Below are positions 49,013-63,727 of a stretch of 64,000 nt of DNA, one piece after another; positions within the stretch are counted from its first letter, which is position 1, and the number at the start of each line of letters is the position of its first letter. The notes under the pieces are model-generated. The model saw only the letters and a program-made list of their open reading frames with translations, was not told where the DNA came from and ran no database searches. Source of the stretch: Trema orientale (lineage: Eukaryota; Streptophyta; Magnoliopsida; Rosales; Cannabaceae); the NCBI GenBank assembly GCA_002914845.1, contig JXTC01000543.1, positions 56,504 to 120,503 of the forward strand, read 5' to 3'. The position numbers and the translations under genes are program-made.

Positions 49013-49489
49013 TTCTCTTAGTTCGGACCTTTTCAGATGCCATTAGTTAGTTATATCACATACGTTCTGATTGAAACTAGTTACGTTTTGATTGGAACTG
49101 TTCTCATTAATGGGCACTACTGCCTCTGGTCAAAGAGTTAATAGTTTTTAAAGCTGGGTGGGCTTGACTTTTCAAGTTCCTTGTACCTCAAGAAGAAGAT
49201 CTTTTTGGTTTAGAGTTCATATTTTGGGCTAAACCAGAACTTTTAACTACTACAACTACGCAAGCAAGTCATTGGCTGCAGTATTTAATATGTATATTTC
49301 CTTTGACATTAATACTATTTTTCATGGAAATGGCTTTGGAAAATTTTTCTTTGTAATTACGATCCGTCACTGCCCATGTAATATAGTTCTTAAGCTCTTC
49401 AACGTTCACACAACATAGTCCAAAGAAAAAACACATTCTAAAGTCTACATAGGATTTTACAGAATGCGTCATATAAAATAAGAAGATCC
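49013..49489. other. Spacer between genes 3 and 4
   Basis: Promoter region of gene 3 and 3' flank of gene 4. No other feature was recognised. Confidence 0.5.
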
Positions 49490-53002
<3,513 letters not shown>

Positions 53003-53437
53003 TGAATTTCAGTTTCTGGGTTTTCAAGCTTCAGAGAATCAGAGTTAAAACTTACAGATGGATTGTTGGTGAGGTTAGCTGTTGACTAAGGCCAGTTCCA
53101 TAGGGACGAAGGTTGACTTCTATTCAATTTTGCTTTGAATTCAAATTATTTTAATATTTGTTTTTCGGCGTGTGTGGCTGAAGAAAGTCTATGTTTATGC
53201 AACAGAAAAAATCATCCGTTATATGTTCTCTCGGTGGGGTTGTACTATGTAGTAGCTTTCCTCTCCAGAATATGATTAATACTATTAGATTTCCCTTATT
53301 TTATTTTTTGAATAAACTATTGGATTTTATTTGAAATAAGTGAAAATATATTTTAAAAAATACACCATGTTTACTTTTTTGCAGAAAAAAAAATCCATAT
53401 TTTTTAACTGATATCAAATAAAATCTTCTACTTTATG
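53003..53437. other. Upstream region of gene 4
   Basis: A+T-rich sequence that should contain the promoter and 5' untranslated region of gene 4. No confident element was picked out. Confidence 0.45.
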
Positions 53438-54128
53438 TGTTACTCTGTCAAATCTCACTAGATTCATAGATATATATATATAGTCAAAAATTAAAATTAG
53501 AATTAAAATTATTAATAACGAAAGTTTATCACTTTTGAAATAAGATAATAAAATTAGAGTATAAAAGTTTTTAAAAAATGAATGTTCTTTAAAATTGTCA
53601 ATAATTGGTATAAATTAAAGAACACACTCATTTCTTAAAAACTTTTATACTCCAATTTTTTTATTTTTATTAAAAAAAAAAAGTGAGACTTAACGAATAA
53701 TTTACACTTACTACAAAGAAAGGAAAATAACTCATACGAAGAAAATAACTCATACACCATGGGAGTCAAACTCCTGATCTAATACATAATTCTCACTTGT
53801 GTTATTCTATCAAATCTCACTAGATTTATATATATATATAGTCAAAAATCAAAATTAAAATTAAAATTATTGATGGCAAAAGTTTTTCACTTTTGAAATA
53901 AGATAATAGAATTAAAAAAAAAATTATGGTTGTGACAGTTGAATTTTTATACCATTCATTGACAATATTAGAGAACACATTCATTTCTTAAAAACTTTTA
54001 GACTCCAATTTTGTTTTTTTTTTTTTTTTTTTAAAAGTAGGGCCTAGCTAATGACTTTCATTTACTACAAAAAATGAAAAATAACTCACGCACCTTAGGA
54101 GTCGAACTCTGACATAATACCCAATTCT
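53438..54128. repeat. Tandem duplication of about 360 bp containing SINE sequence
   Basis: Unit 1 (53438-53797) and unit 2 (53798 to about 54128) both start TGTTA(C/T)TCT(G/A)TCAAATC and run through a TATATATA tract, AAATAAGATAATA, CTTAAAAACTTTTA and part of a SINE. Unit 1 ends inside the SINE body, whereas unit 2 continues into its head. Confidence 0.75.
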
Positions 54129-54164
54129 CACCCCACCCTTCCCGCTGAGCTAGCCTTAGTGAGC
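54013..54164 (-). mobile_element. tRNA-derived SINE (family S1)
   Basis: On the minus strand the head has a box A-like GGCTAGCTCAGCGGG and a box B-like AGAGTTCGACTCC, and it ends in an A-rich tail (T run at about 54014-54034). Flanks are TTAGACTCCAATTTT (53998-54012) and TTATACTCCAATTTT (54165-54179), 14 of 15 matching. It shares its body with the SINE at 56650-56809. Confidence 0.8.
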
Positions 54165-54236
54165 TTATACTCCAATTTTAAATACACATAGATTCGATGT
54201 AATCACACAAATATAATCTTTTTATGATTACTAGAA

Positions 54237-54670
54237 GAGGAAATTTGATTTTTTACGGTAATTTTTCAAAAAATAAATTGAAAAATTCCGGATTTTTAAA
54301 TTGTTTGAAAAATCTCGAATTTTAATTAGAAAAACATCATTTATAAACATATTTAGAAAATACCACTTTTTATTACTTGATGAGATACTTGAAGTAACTA
54401 ATCAAGTTACCTCAGATAACTTGACCGGCTATCTCAAGTAACTAGATTGATTATCTCAAGTAACACAACTTGCTATCTTAAGTACCATTGAAAAATACTA
54501 ATTTTCAAGAGAAAGTGGTAAATTTCTAAATATTATTAAAAGTCATATTTTTCTAAACGAATTTAAAAAGTGGTATTTTTCTAAATCATTCTAGTATTTT
54601 TAAAAAAATTCAACCAAACTGGGATTTTTCAATTTTTGGTACTTTAAGCCTAGAATTTTGTAAGAAGCCC
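54237..54670. mobile_element. Mutator-type MITE with 22-bp palindromic repeats (family M2, copy 2)
   Basis: Inverted relative to copy 1: starts GAGGAAATTTG and ends in the complement of the GGG..TTACAAAATTCTAGG end. Flanks TTACTAGAA (54228-54236) and TTAATAGAA (54671-54679) match at eight of nine. Five 22-base units with a TCAAGTAAC-type palindromic core lie at 54385-54494. Confidence 0.8.
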
Positions 54671-54743
54671 TTAATAGAAGCGGTGGATTCTTTTGCAAAA
54701 AGGCAAAACGTTATCGTTTTTGTTTCATACTATCTCAAACTTA

Positions 54744-55616
54744 GGTGTCGTTTGGTTAATGGTAATAGAATGGAATGGAATGACTTTCCAATGTTTGGTT
54801 TCACCTTTTACTTATGAATTATCTTTCCAATGTAATGACTATTCCATCAAATAAAGAAATAAGTATTACACTTGAAAATGGGTGTAAATGTCATTCATTT
54901 CCTAAGTTAGCCACTCTTTTCCCCTTTTGCCCCGTATTTAATACGTTTTGCCCCTTTATCATTATCTTCTTCCTCATATTCATAATTAAACCAATTCTAA
55001 AGCTTGCATCTATATCTATGACTAAACTACCTACAAGCCATCTTCTTTCTCATATTCATGATTAAACCACCCAATTTTTTTGTTCGTCCTTTTTGTGCGT
55101 AGCTTTCTCTTTCTAAAATCTAAATAATACTGAAACAGTGGAGATTTTACTTTTTTTATCGATTTATTCTCCAAAAGTTCTTCTATTAATTTTTATTTTT
55201 TATTATTATTTTTAATTATTCTATCGTAACTATAATTAGTATATTTTTATTTTCTAATATATATTTTATATGTTATTTATATGATAAATAAAAATGAGCA
55301 GTTATTCAAATATTAATTTTATTACTGCAAGAAATTTAATCTATTTTTATATTTAGTAATTTAATCTATTTAATCATTATTATAAGTATAACTATTTTCT
55401 TTTCTAACAGTGACAACAATTATTTTTTTAAAAAAAATTATGTTAAAATCAGAAATCAGGAGTATATTAATCAAAGTATAGTTAATTCTATTTCATTCCA
55501 GGATTGATTTCAAAGTTTCAACCAAACAAAATAATCACATTTCTTTTTCTTTCCATTCTTATTCCCATTGCGATTACTATTACATTCAATTTCATTCCAC
55601 CCAATCAAATGGCATC
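54744..55616. mobile_element. PIF/Harbinger (Tourist-like) non-autonomous element
   Basis: The ends GGTGTCGTTTGGTTAATGG and, from the other side, GATGCCATTTGATTGGGTGG are inverted copies of the family's GG..TGTTTGGTT type. Each is followed by TGGAATG/GGAATGA-like subterminal repeats. A 3-base TTA target duplication lies at 54741-54743 and 55617-55619. The A+T-rich interior encodes no transposase. Confidence 0.65.
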
Positions 55617-55619
55617 TTA

Positions 55620-56639
55620 ATAATTATATGTTATATTCGTAATAATAAGTGCTAGAGTTGATATTTGAATGTGAAATTAGTTTAACATTTAGAAGGCAAA
55701 AAAATATAACAAGAGCTCCATAGGTGATGGATTGTAAAATTTCCAACATTATACCAATCGTTCTTATTATTGTTCATTAACATTAATATTAGAGTTGTGT
55801 ATTTTGTTCAAATGCATCTAACCAATTACAGTCATCATGTATAATGCAAATAGTTGACACATACAACAGTCGCAAGCATGTAGAGCTGTTTGTAATCCTT
55901 TGTTTCAAGACTTTTCCTAGGACTGCTATGATATATATGAACAAAAAAGCATAAAGTAACCTACTGACTTTTGCGGAGCTTGTAGTAATTAAAATTGGTT
56001 GCTTTTCTAAGAGGGCATTAAAGCAAAACTATTGACTTGTGTGAGAATTCCACTAAAACAAGGATAAGCATTTTGGCAGTTTATCGCATTAATCTATAGG
56101 TCCTAGTTTTAGTACACTGTGACATTTTAGGTGGTACGTACGTAATGAGTGGTATAAAAATGAGATGCGTTAAATACTTTAATTAACGAGTAATATAATA
56201 TCATATCATTCAAATTAATTTTTCGAAATAATTAGTCAGGAATCTTAAAATATGTAGTATTACTCATGAAAATTTTATTTGAAATTGAATAAAGGAGAGA
56301 TACCTTACAGCTGAATTTCGGCTTCGTAGAACGCTATTTCTGCTATTTCTCTTACAAAAAGAAAAAAGAAGGAAAAAAAACAAAAACGAAACTCTACGCT
56401 ATTTACTGATATCTAGGTACATAAATATAAGTATATTTTGCTAAAAAATATCTTGTGTTATTTTTTATTTGTGCTATAACGTTTTTGCTTAATGTTACGA
56501 TCAATTAAACGTTAACTGGCAAAGTTAATTATTAATGTTAAATTTGGTCATGCAACCCATTCAAGTAGCCCTTCTAGCTTGTTTAACTCACGTATTTGAT
56601 CGTACACTAAAAAAGAAAAACTATTCATCATTAAATTCG
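55620..56639. other. Spacer with one half of a dispersed direct repeat
   Basis: About 55845-56050 resembles 56880-57090 in the same orientation (TTTGTTTCAAGACTTTTCCT, GAGCTTGTAGT, TTTCTAAGA..GCATTA). No gene recognised. Confidence 0.5.
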
Positions 56640-56649
56640 TAATATTATC

Positions 56650-56809
56650 GAACTGGGGCTAGCTCAGTTGGTCCAACGTTTTAGGGATGTGTGTGAGTCT
56701 GGGGGAGTCAGGAGTTTAAGCCTTGGTAATGTGTGTGTGATATTTTCTTTTAAATTTATAATAAGTGGTGGTCATTAGTTAACCTCTATTTTTTGGAGAA
56801 AAAAAATCC
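56650..56809 (+). mobile_element. tRNA-derived SINE (family S1)
   Basis: The head has box A-like GGCTAGCTCAGTTGG and a degenerate box B (GGAGTTTAAGCC). Flanked by a perfect TAATATTATC duplication (56640-56649 and 56810-56819). The body phrase GTCATTAGTTAACCTCTA parallels GTCATTAGCTAGGCCCTA of the SINE at 54013-54164. Confidence 0.8.
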
Positions 56810-56819
56810 TAATATTATC

Positions 56820-58500
56820 AATCAGTTCTTTTTGTTTGCAAATTAATATCAGAGTTGTGTTTTACTTAGACGTGTCATAATTATCTATTCAAGCGACGAC
56901 ACAAGAAGAAATGATTGTGATATAATAATAACCAACAAAACAAAACATTTTATGAAGCTTTGTTTCAAGACTTTTCCTTACACAAAAAAGCGTAAAATTA
57001 GGTACCCACCGACTTCCGCTTTGTAGAGCTTGTAGTTATTAGTCAGTTGAGTTTCTAAGACAGCATTAGAGCGAAACTGTTGACTCGTGTGAACTACAGT
57101 CTAAGGAGTGAATTGGACAAGGGGTTATGTCTAATTTATCGTATTTTATTGGTCGCCAAGAACTTTTTCCTTGATATTCTTTCTGACACGACACTGAAAA
57201 TTTTTGTCTGGAACTGAAAAATTACTAAATTAGAGATGCTTTATCGCGTATGCCTTTATGGTGAGTCGAGTTTTGGCTTTGTGGAAACTCTATTCGAGCC
57301 AAAAGCGCCAAAAGCAATGTGGCCGAGCGCTTTAAACTATATATAATTACTAGTTTATAAGCCACATGCCTAGGGCATTTGACCCGTTTGCTAAGGGAAA
57401 TTTGTTTTTTTAACGCATGCTAAAACTAATAAAAAGTATATTTCAATTATTTTTTTTTTAAAAAAGTACTTAGCAAATTTGATTTTTAGCAGTTTTCTTT
57501 ATGTAAGAAGTAAAAATTTATAAAATGGCATTTCTCTAATGTATAAAGAACTGGTGGTCTAATTTCTAACTAAAAAGCATAAAACAAAATGGGCCTTATT
57601 TATGCTTTTCAAACAATTTTATACAAATATCACATACGTAGGTAGTGGGACTCATTTGCAATAAAATTAATAATTAATCAAACATTTAAAAATTACTGTA
57701 AAAGAGAAATAAACAAACAAATTATAAAACAAATTTAAGCAAGCATGATGGGCAATGGACGATACAATTAAAATTCTAATTCAAATTATGATGTGCATAA
57801 TTTAGTTAAATCTAATTCAAATTCTAATAATAAGTATGTTACTTTTCAATTTAACTAAAAGTTTATCATCAACATCTATATGTATTCACTCAAAGAAAAA
57901 AAGTCCATATGTAACATTTTGACAATGAAACATAAACTAAAAAAACAGAAGATTGTAAAACGCCAAAAACAATATTTATCAAGTGAAATAAAAAAAAGAA
58001 GAATAATAATAATAATATATAGAGAGAGAGAGAGACTACCACTTCTTATAATTTAGAAAGAAAATACTACAAAATTTGGTCTCCCATGCATAAGAGCATT
58101 TTATTTATAATTAAACAATTAACTATTTCTATTAAACATGATTTAGTGGAAAATGAAGCGAAAATTACAATCCAGAAGAAATATTTTTTTTATAGTTATG
58201 ATCTTCCTAAACAAGATAGACAGAAAACATGTTTGTAAACTTACACAAGACTATTAAAAAAAACAAAAAGAAAAAAAAAACAAAAGAACGAAAGGGGGAA
58301 AAAAAAAAGGAACATCTATTTTAGTAAGTAATAGACAAATTCATCTAACATGGCTATTAAAGAAAAATTATTTATTTCCAGTAAAAGAAGAAGGAAAATT
58401 GTTTATTCATAAATTAAAAGAAATTCCCAAAAAAGTATCAACGGGAAACATGGCAAATTGGTAAATATTAAGGTAGACATATTATGTGGGACCCACTGTA
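56820..58500. other. A+T-rich spacer
   Basis: Contains the second half of a direct repeat (56880-57090, compare 55845-56050), an AG run at about 58022-58036, and many A or T tracts. No gene recognised. Confidence 0.5.
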
Positions 58501-58506
58501 AATTTT

Positions 58507-58508
58507 AT

Positions 58509-58547
<39 letters not shown>
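58507..58547. repeat. ATA trinucleotide microsatellite
   Basis: About thirteen uninterrupted TAA/ATA units. Confidence 0.95.
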
Positions 58548-58548
<1 letters not shown>

Positions 58549-58927
58549 GGAACCAAATGCTCCTACATAATTGCTCCGTACACATGTTGAACTCAAAAAA
58601 GAAAAAACAAATAAAATAATAAGGCACAAAAGTGAAGCAGGATGGACAGAGGATGGGCAGAGGAACGATTCAGTTCCCAATGTCCATCCATGCTTCTATT
58701 AATAGTATAGATATATGCTATGTGTTTCAAGCAACAAAAAAAAATAAATAAATAAATTATATATGCTATGTCTCTTATCCAGAAAAAGAAAAAGAAAAAG
58801 AAAAACTATGTGCTGTTTCATGCTCCTCATCAAACTTCTGTTGATTACTTCTTATAAATACAAAGGTATACTCCCCTCAAAAAAAAAAAAAAAAAACCTA
58901 CAAAAGTATACAAATATATATATATAC

Positions 58928-59160
58928 GACACCAATTTAGTAGGTATATTTTTTTTTATTTATACATATTATCATTTTGACCAATGAAAATTTTTCTTAC
59001 ACATTTTTTTTATATTAAAAAGTAAGAGAGAAATAACATTAATAATGCACGTCTTTTTATGCATTTCATTATAACTGTTGGATCACTATTAAATGATGAT
59101 CTAACGGCTATAAAAAAAATTCCTATACATAGGTAAAAAAAAAAAAAATTTACTGGCAAC
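58928..59160. mobile_element. MITE, family M1, second copy
   Basis: Terminal inverted repeats around TAGTAGGTATATTTTTTTT and ACATAGGTAAAAAAAAAAA, in an ATATAT-rich target. It is collinear with 3699-3942, including the internal CCAATGAAAA, GTAAGAGAGAAA and GTTGGATCA..CTAACGGCTATAA phrases. Confidence 0.7.
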
Positions 59161-59499
59161 CATATATATAATGTATTTTGACCAGAAATATTGGCATTGT
59201 TGCTAAGATCGATTAGGGAAAGACTATCGGTCTTCAGAAGAATAAACCATTGATACTTGTAGATCTCTGTACAAAGACTTGCTGAAAACTTATTAATCGC
59301 TTTTCTTGGTTTATTTATTTATTTATTTATTATTAGTATTTTTTTTTTTTTGGGGGATATGCACAGATGACCGAAACTGTTCTTTATTAGACTATATTAC
59401 TAAAAGTGCTCACTGAAAAAAGTAAGCCTCATGCTTAGTTAGATGCGTTTTTATGATAGTATAAATGCTCAAAAAAAAAAAAAAAAAAAAAGAAAAACA

Positions 59500-59650
59500 A
59501 CCGCAGGTGGTGGTGGCATAATGGCAATGGCACTTATCTAGAATTCTCACTTCTAACAGGTCAAGGGTATGAGTCTCCATGAATGCATGTGAGCCCACGA
59601 TGTTTCGCATTTATACTCGAAGAACGTGCACTCCGATGAGTGGGCTCTGT
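59500..59650 (+). mobile_element. Possible tRNA-derived SINE head
   Basis: GGTGGCATAATGGCAATGG resembles an A box, and AGGTCAAGGGTATGAGTCTCC about 50 bases further resembles a B box. No target duplication or tail was found. It differs from family S1. Confidence 0.4.
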
Positions 59651-59689
59651 GAATGGACATCCCTACTCCTACTAACAGACAAAATCAGC

Positions 59690-59905
59690 CCCTAATATGG
59701 GGAGCACTGGAGAATTGTGAGGACACTACCGATTCCCTTTTAATATGGGCCCTAATATGGGGAGCACTGGAGAAGTGTGAGGACACTACTGATTCTCTTT
59801 TAATATGGGGAGCGCTTGAAAAGTGTGAGGACAGTACTGATTCCCTTTTCCCATTCAAAAAGCACTAGGAAGAATGTGAGGACACCACCGATTCTCTTTT
59901 CTCAT
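59690..59905 (+). repeat. Minisatellite of about four 50-65-bp units
   Basis: Units contain AATATGGGGAGCACTGGAGA and GTGAGGACACTACTGATTC. The first three stay in frame within a 71-codon frame starting at 59653 and would encode LIWGALEKCEDTTDSL repeats; this is probably fortuitous. No protein family recognised. Confidence 0.8.
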
Positions 59906-59977
59906 TTAAAAAAAAAAAAAAAAAACTCAAAAATAAATATCTAAGAGAAAATGTCAAGCCACGTAGCTAATTGACTT

Positions 59978-60102
59978 TTTTTTTTTTTTTTGGTATTCAT
60001 CTGTTAGTGGTTAGTAGGAGAGAGAGAGGGTGGAGATTGAACCTTACTCCTCTTTGCTTCATTAGGAGAAGTCTTGATCACATATGCTAAACAACTCATG
60101 CT
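59978..60102 (-). mobile_element. tRNA-derived SINE with perfect target duplication
   Basis: Flanked by a perfect 18-base repeat, CACGTAGCTAATTGACTT (59960-59977 and 60103-60120). The minus strand carries a B-box-like AAGGTTCAATCTCC and ends in an A tail (T run from 59975). The A-box side (GAGTTGTTTAGCATATG) is degenerate. Confidence 0.8.
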
Positions 60103-60120
60103 CACGTAGCTAATTGACTT

Positions 60121-61032
60121 ACTCGCTGATACTAAGTTGCACGGATACGAGACACATCATATTACAATGACATATTTAAATATTACAAGTTTAAGTATTC
60201 TTTTATGCAGCTCTTTGAAGTTTTTCATTTTTTTTATAATATTTTTGGTGAAACTTTGAAATAGTATCCTTACTAAGTTGTCAAACAATTGATTTTTTAT
60301 CAAACGTTCACGAGGATATTTTTCTCTCCCTGGAAAAAAACCTTGTGGAAAAAAAGGTTCACACCTGAATATTATTCATTAAAGTATGATTAACCACAGT
60401 CCAAACTCAACTTAGTAATTTCCTCCACCGAAAGCGACAATTCATCTACCCTGTGTACGGAAGACTTGAAAAGGCACTACACAAGTCAAATTATTGTGTA
60501 TATAAATACTAGTTAATATAAGACGGGCCTTAGGCACGTGCCCGTTGATTGGTTCTCTTTATCAAAATGTTTTGTACTCTTTACTAAAACTTTTTGTATT
60601 TAGCATTTAGAGGAAAAAATTCCATCTCCTTATGTAGAAACATGGATGATGATGTCTAGGTCATTGTTTAATTAATATTTAGTTACATTTTTAAGGGAAA
60701 AAGGGAAACACTGTAAATATGTATTTACTTTTTTTGGATAAAATTTACGCATCACTTATGCAATGGAATAATAAATTAATCGATTGAAGGGGTGGGCGAA
60801 GTTTAAATACGAATAACATTTTATGAAAGAGAAATGAGAATAAGGATACCATATAAATATGAAAAATATGAAAAAAGAATTTATAAAAGTAAAAAGAAAA
60901 AGATTTTCGCAAGAAAGGAAAAAGAGGAAAAAAAAAACTATAAAACAATCGAAAACCATTTTCTTATGTTCTAAATCCATTTTTATTGATCATTAAAAGT
61001 ACAATCATTTAAGAAAGAGAAAACAAAAAGAA
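60121..61032. other. A+T-rich spacer
   Basis: No gene recognised. Purine-rich runs near 60890-60950 create low-complexity frames that are not credible as protein. Confidence 0.5.
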
Positions 61033-61041
61033 AAAGAAAAT

Positions 61042-61208
61042 GGGCGCGTCTACAGTAGGGGTGCCCCTACGTAGGGCCCTGTCTATTTACGATGGGAATC
61101 TGTATATAAATAGATTCTCCACAGATTCTCGTTATTCTCCACAGATTCCCATCCAACGATAATTAAGGCATGACCCTATGTAGGGACGCCCCTACCGTAG
61201 CCATCCCC
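61042..61208. mobile_element. Short Mutator-type MITE (167 bp)
   Basis: Perfect 9-base duplication AAAGAAAAT (61033-61041 and 61209-61217). Terminal inverted repeats of about 37 bases centre on TACAGTAGGGGTGCCCCTAC, matching the complement of GGGACGCCCCTACCGTAG. The interior has a duplicated AGATTCTCCACAGATTC phrase. No coding capacity. Confidence 0.9.
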
Positions 61209-61217
61209 AAAGAAAAT

Positions 61218-61996
61218 AAGCACAAAACTAGCTCAGAATATTAATATGACATATATACTCGCAAATCATAATTCTGCTCAGAGCAATCATTCACACATAA
61301 TAGGAGTCTTTGAGAAAGGAAAAAAAAAAAAAGTCGGTGCCATTTGTTTTTTCATAGGTCTCACTTTACAGTAAAGGATGAAATCAAAATAACTAAAAGT
61401 TATTGGATGACATAAAAGAAACAAGTAGATAAAGAAATTAAACAAAATGCTCAACCAAAGAGGACGAGATAGGCTCCGTTACTATTGTGAAAATTAATTA
61501 TAAGCGCACGATATCGCAACAAGTAATATAATGATAAATAAAAGTATCATTCTCATAGATTGATTAACTAAAATTTTCAATCACGTACTGAAATTAGATT
61601 AATTCTAATTTTATCTAACCAATTAAAATTTAAGAAATTAAAATAAATAATACTAATAATAAAAATAGAAATAAAAATAAAAAGAAAATACTTAAGCAAA
61701 TAAATTACTCGAAAATAAATAGAGAAAAATATTAATACGAGACAACTTAGGACATCAATTTCACATTCCTAATCTTCTTAATTTTTTATTATTTTTTTCT
61801 AATCCAATTAATTTATCCGAGTGCCAATTAGAATATCCTAATGAATATAGATTTAAGTCAAATAAATTATTTAAGTAATTTTTTTTATCCATCCACAAAT
61901 CTTCAAAAGGAAAATATTAATTAAAAAATGAAAATGGTAACTCCCACTATAACTAAAGAAAAAGGAAAAAGCAAAATATTAAAAATGGTATAGTTA
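61218..61996. other. A+T-rich spacer
   Basis: Low-complexity A-rich sequence (AAATAAAAATA runs at 61640-61690). No gene or repeat family recognised. Confidence 0.5.
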
Positions 61997-62005
61997 TTTA
62001 TGTAA

Positions 62006-62360
62006 GGGAAAGCTGCAAAAAAATATCCTCATATTTAGATATTTTACAATTTAAACTCTGAAGTTTGGATTCTGCAAAATAATACCCTGAGATTACAAAT
62101 TTCTGAAAATTAATACCCTGTGTTGATTTTTAACTGATAAAATATAATAATATCCTCGAAATTAAGATGAATAATATGGATTAATCTAGTTTTAATTGAG
62201 GATATTATTATTTTTTCGTTCCTAAAATTGGTCAAAAAATCTGTCCAGGATATTAATTTTCAGAAATTCTCAATCTCAGAATATTATTTTACAGAGTCCA
62301 AACTTCAAGGTTTAAATTGCAGAACACCCAAACTTCAAAATATTTTTTTGTAGTTATCCC
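62006..62360. mobile_element. Mutator-type MITE with terminal inverted repeats of about 120 bp
   Basis: The left arm (GGGAAAGCTGCAAAAAAATA, CTGAAGTTTGG, CAAAATAATACCCTGAGATT) is matched in inverted order on the right (ATAGTTATCCC end, CAAACTTCAAGG, CAGAATATTATTTTACAGAG). Flanks TTTATGTAA (61997-62005) and TTTACGTGA (62361-62369) match at seven of nine. No coding capacity. Confidence 0.75.
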
Positions 62361-62369
62361 TTTACGTGA

Positions 62370-63660
62370 ATCTCTCGTTTAAATTAAAATACAAATTAAA
62401 TATATGTAGGACCAACGAGTTCTACATATCCACTTTACTGCAAATTTCTCAGACATGGTTGAAAAAGTACACTGAATTAAAAAGAAGACGAAGGTTCCCT
62501 AAAAAAAAAAAAAAAAAAATGTGACCCATATGTCAAATTACAAATAACCAGATCTGATAAATCACTAACTCTATGAGTCCCACATTAGATTAAAGTATAA
62601 CATATTAAGCAAGCATGTCGATGGAAAAGCACGTATTCCAACGTTCATTCATCTTTCAATAATATAGTAGATACATATAGGGTCCCATATAGATATTTCA
62701 AAAAGAAGGCTAATTAATATCTATCAGTGCTTGAAAATTAACGTTAAATTGGACTTCTCTTTTTTCCTCATTTAAGCAAGGCATTTGAACAAAAATGTCG
62801 TCCCGATTTTAATGGATACTTTTTTATATTTTATTAACAGAAATATCTTTTTTACATTTTAAAATTCTTGTTATTACAATTTTAACCCTCCAAGCAATCC
62901 ATCATCCTCCCTCTCTCGTCCAAACCCGTATGTATGAACGAGATACTGAGGTGGACCAAGCTATTGAGATCGTACGCTGCAAGAAGTTAGCGTATCTCAT
63001 CAGTGCATTGTCGTAGGAAATCTTCTTTACTTCCAATGCTAATAAGAGCGGCAACATCTCTGTTAATGGCAGATCCATGGAGAGAAATAGCGCCTTGTCA
63101 TCCCACTTAGAGCAAGCAAAGTGCATCGTCGACTTAAACTGCTTGGGGTTGTGACTCTATGGAGTCATTTGAAGCACCATGCTTCCATTTAAAATATTCA
63201 TTAAAATATTTGTTTTTAACAGTTAGATGTTTGTTTTTCTTTTTGGGAACGCTTCCATCATTATATTTTTTTTTCTTTCAATTTTCTTGCTTTCCATATA
63301 ATGTGCTAAACCAGATTGGGTAAATTAAGCACTAAAACTTCTTAGGTAGGTAAGTGTTTTACTTCAAAAGTAAGTTGGTCATTCAAATTAATTTTCTTAG
63401 TATATTAGTTATTTACTTTGAAAAATCAATTAGTAAAATGATATACCAGATTAATAAATTGGTCCATCAAAGTAATTAATATACTAGTGGTCTATTGTTT
63501 ATTTACTTGAAGAAAATAAATAGAAAATAGCTATAAAAAAAAATAAATGAATGCTATATAATTAGTTACTTAATTTGCTTAATGAAACTAGATTAGTTAT
63601 TTGATTTACTTACTGAAAAAGAAACCCAAAAAAAAAAAAAAAAAGAATTCAAGTCAATTA
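62370..63660. other. Spacer with one unexplained frame
   Basis: Mostly A+T-rich. A minus-strand frame of 74 codons at 62902-63126 (MHFACSKWDDKALFLSMDLP) lies in a locally more balanced base composition. It resembles no family I recognise and could be a decayed exon. From about 63390 on, GATTTACTT and AGTTATTT phrases recur loosely, leading into the tandem repeat beyond. Confidence 0.35.
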
Positions 63661-63727
63661 TGGTGGTAAATCACTGGTATAATAGTTATGTACTTGATTT
63701 ACTTGAAAAGATTAAACAAGAAATGGC

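Noticed and set aside
57340-60560. ACTAGTT...GCACGTGCCCG-like phrases at about 57350 and 60510 as a dispersed element
   Set aside because: The two phrases share too little sequence and no boundaries can be drawn.
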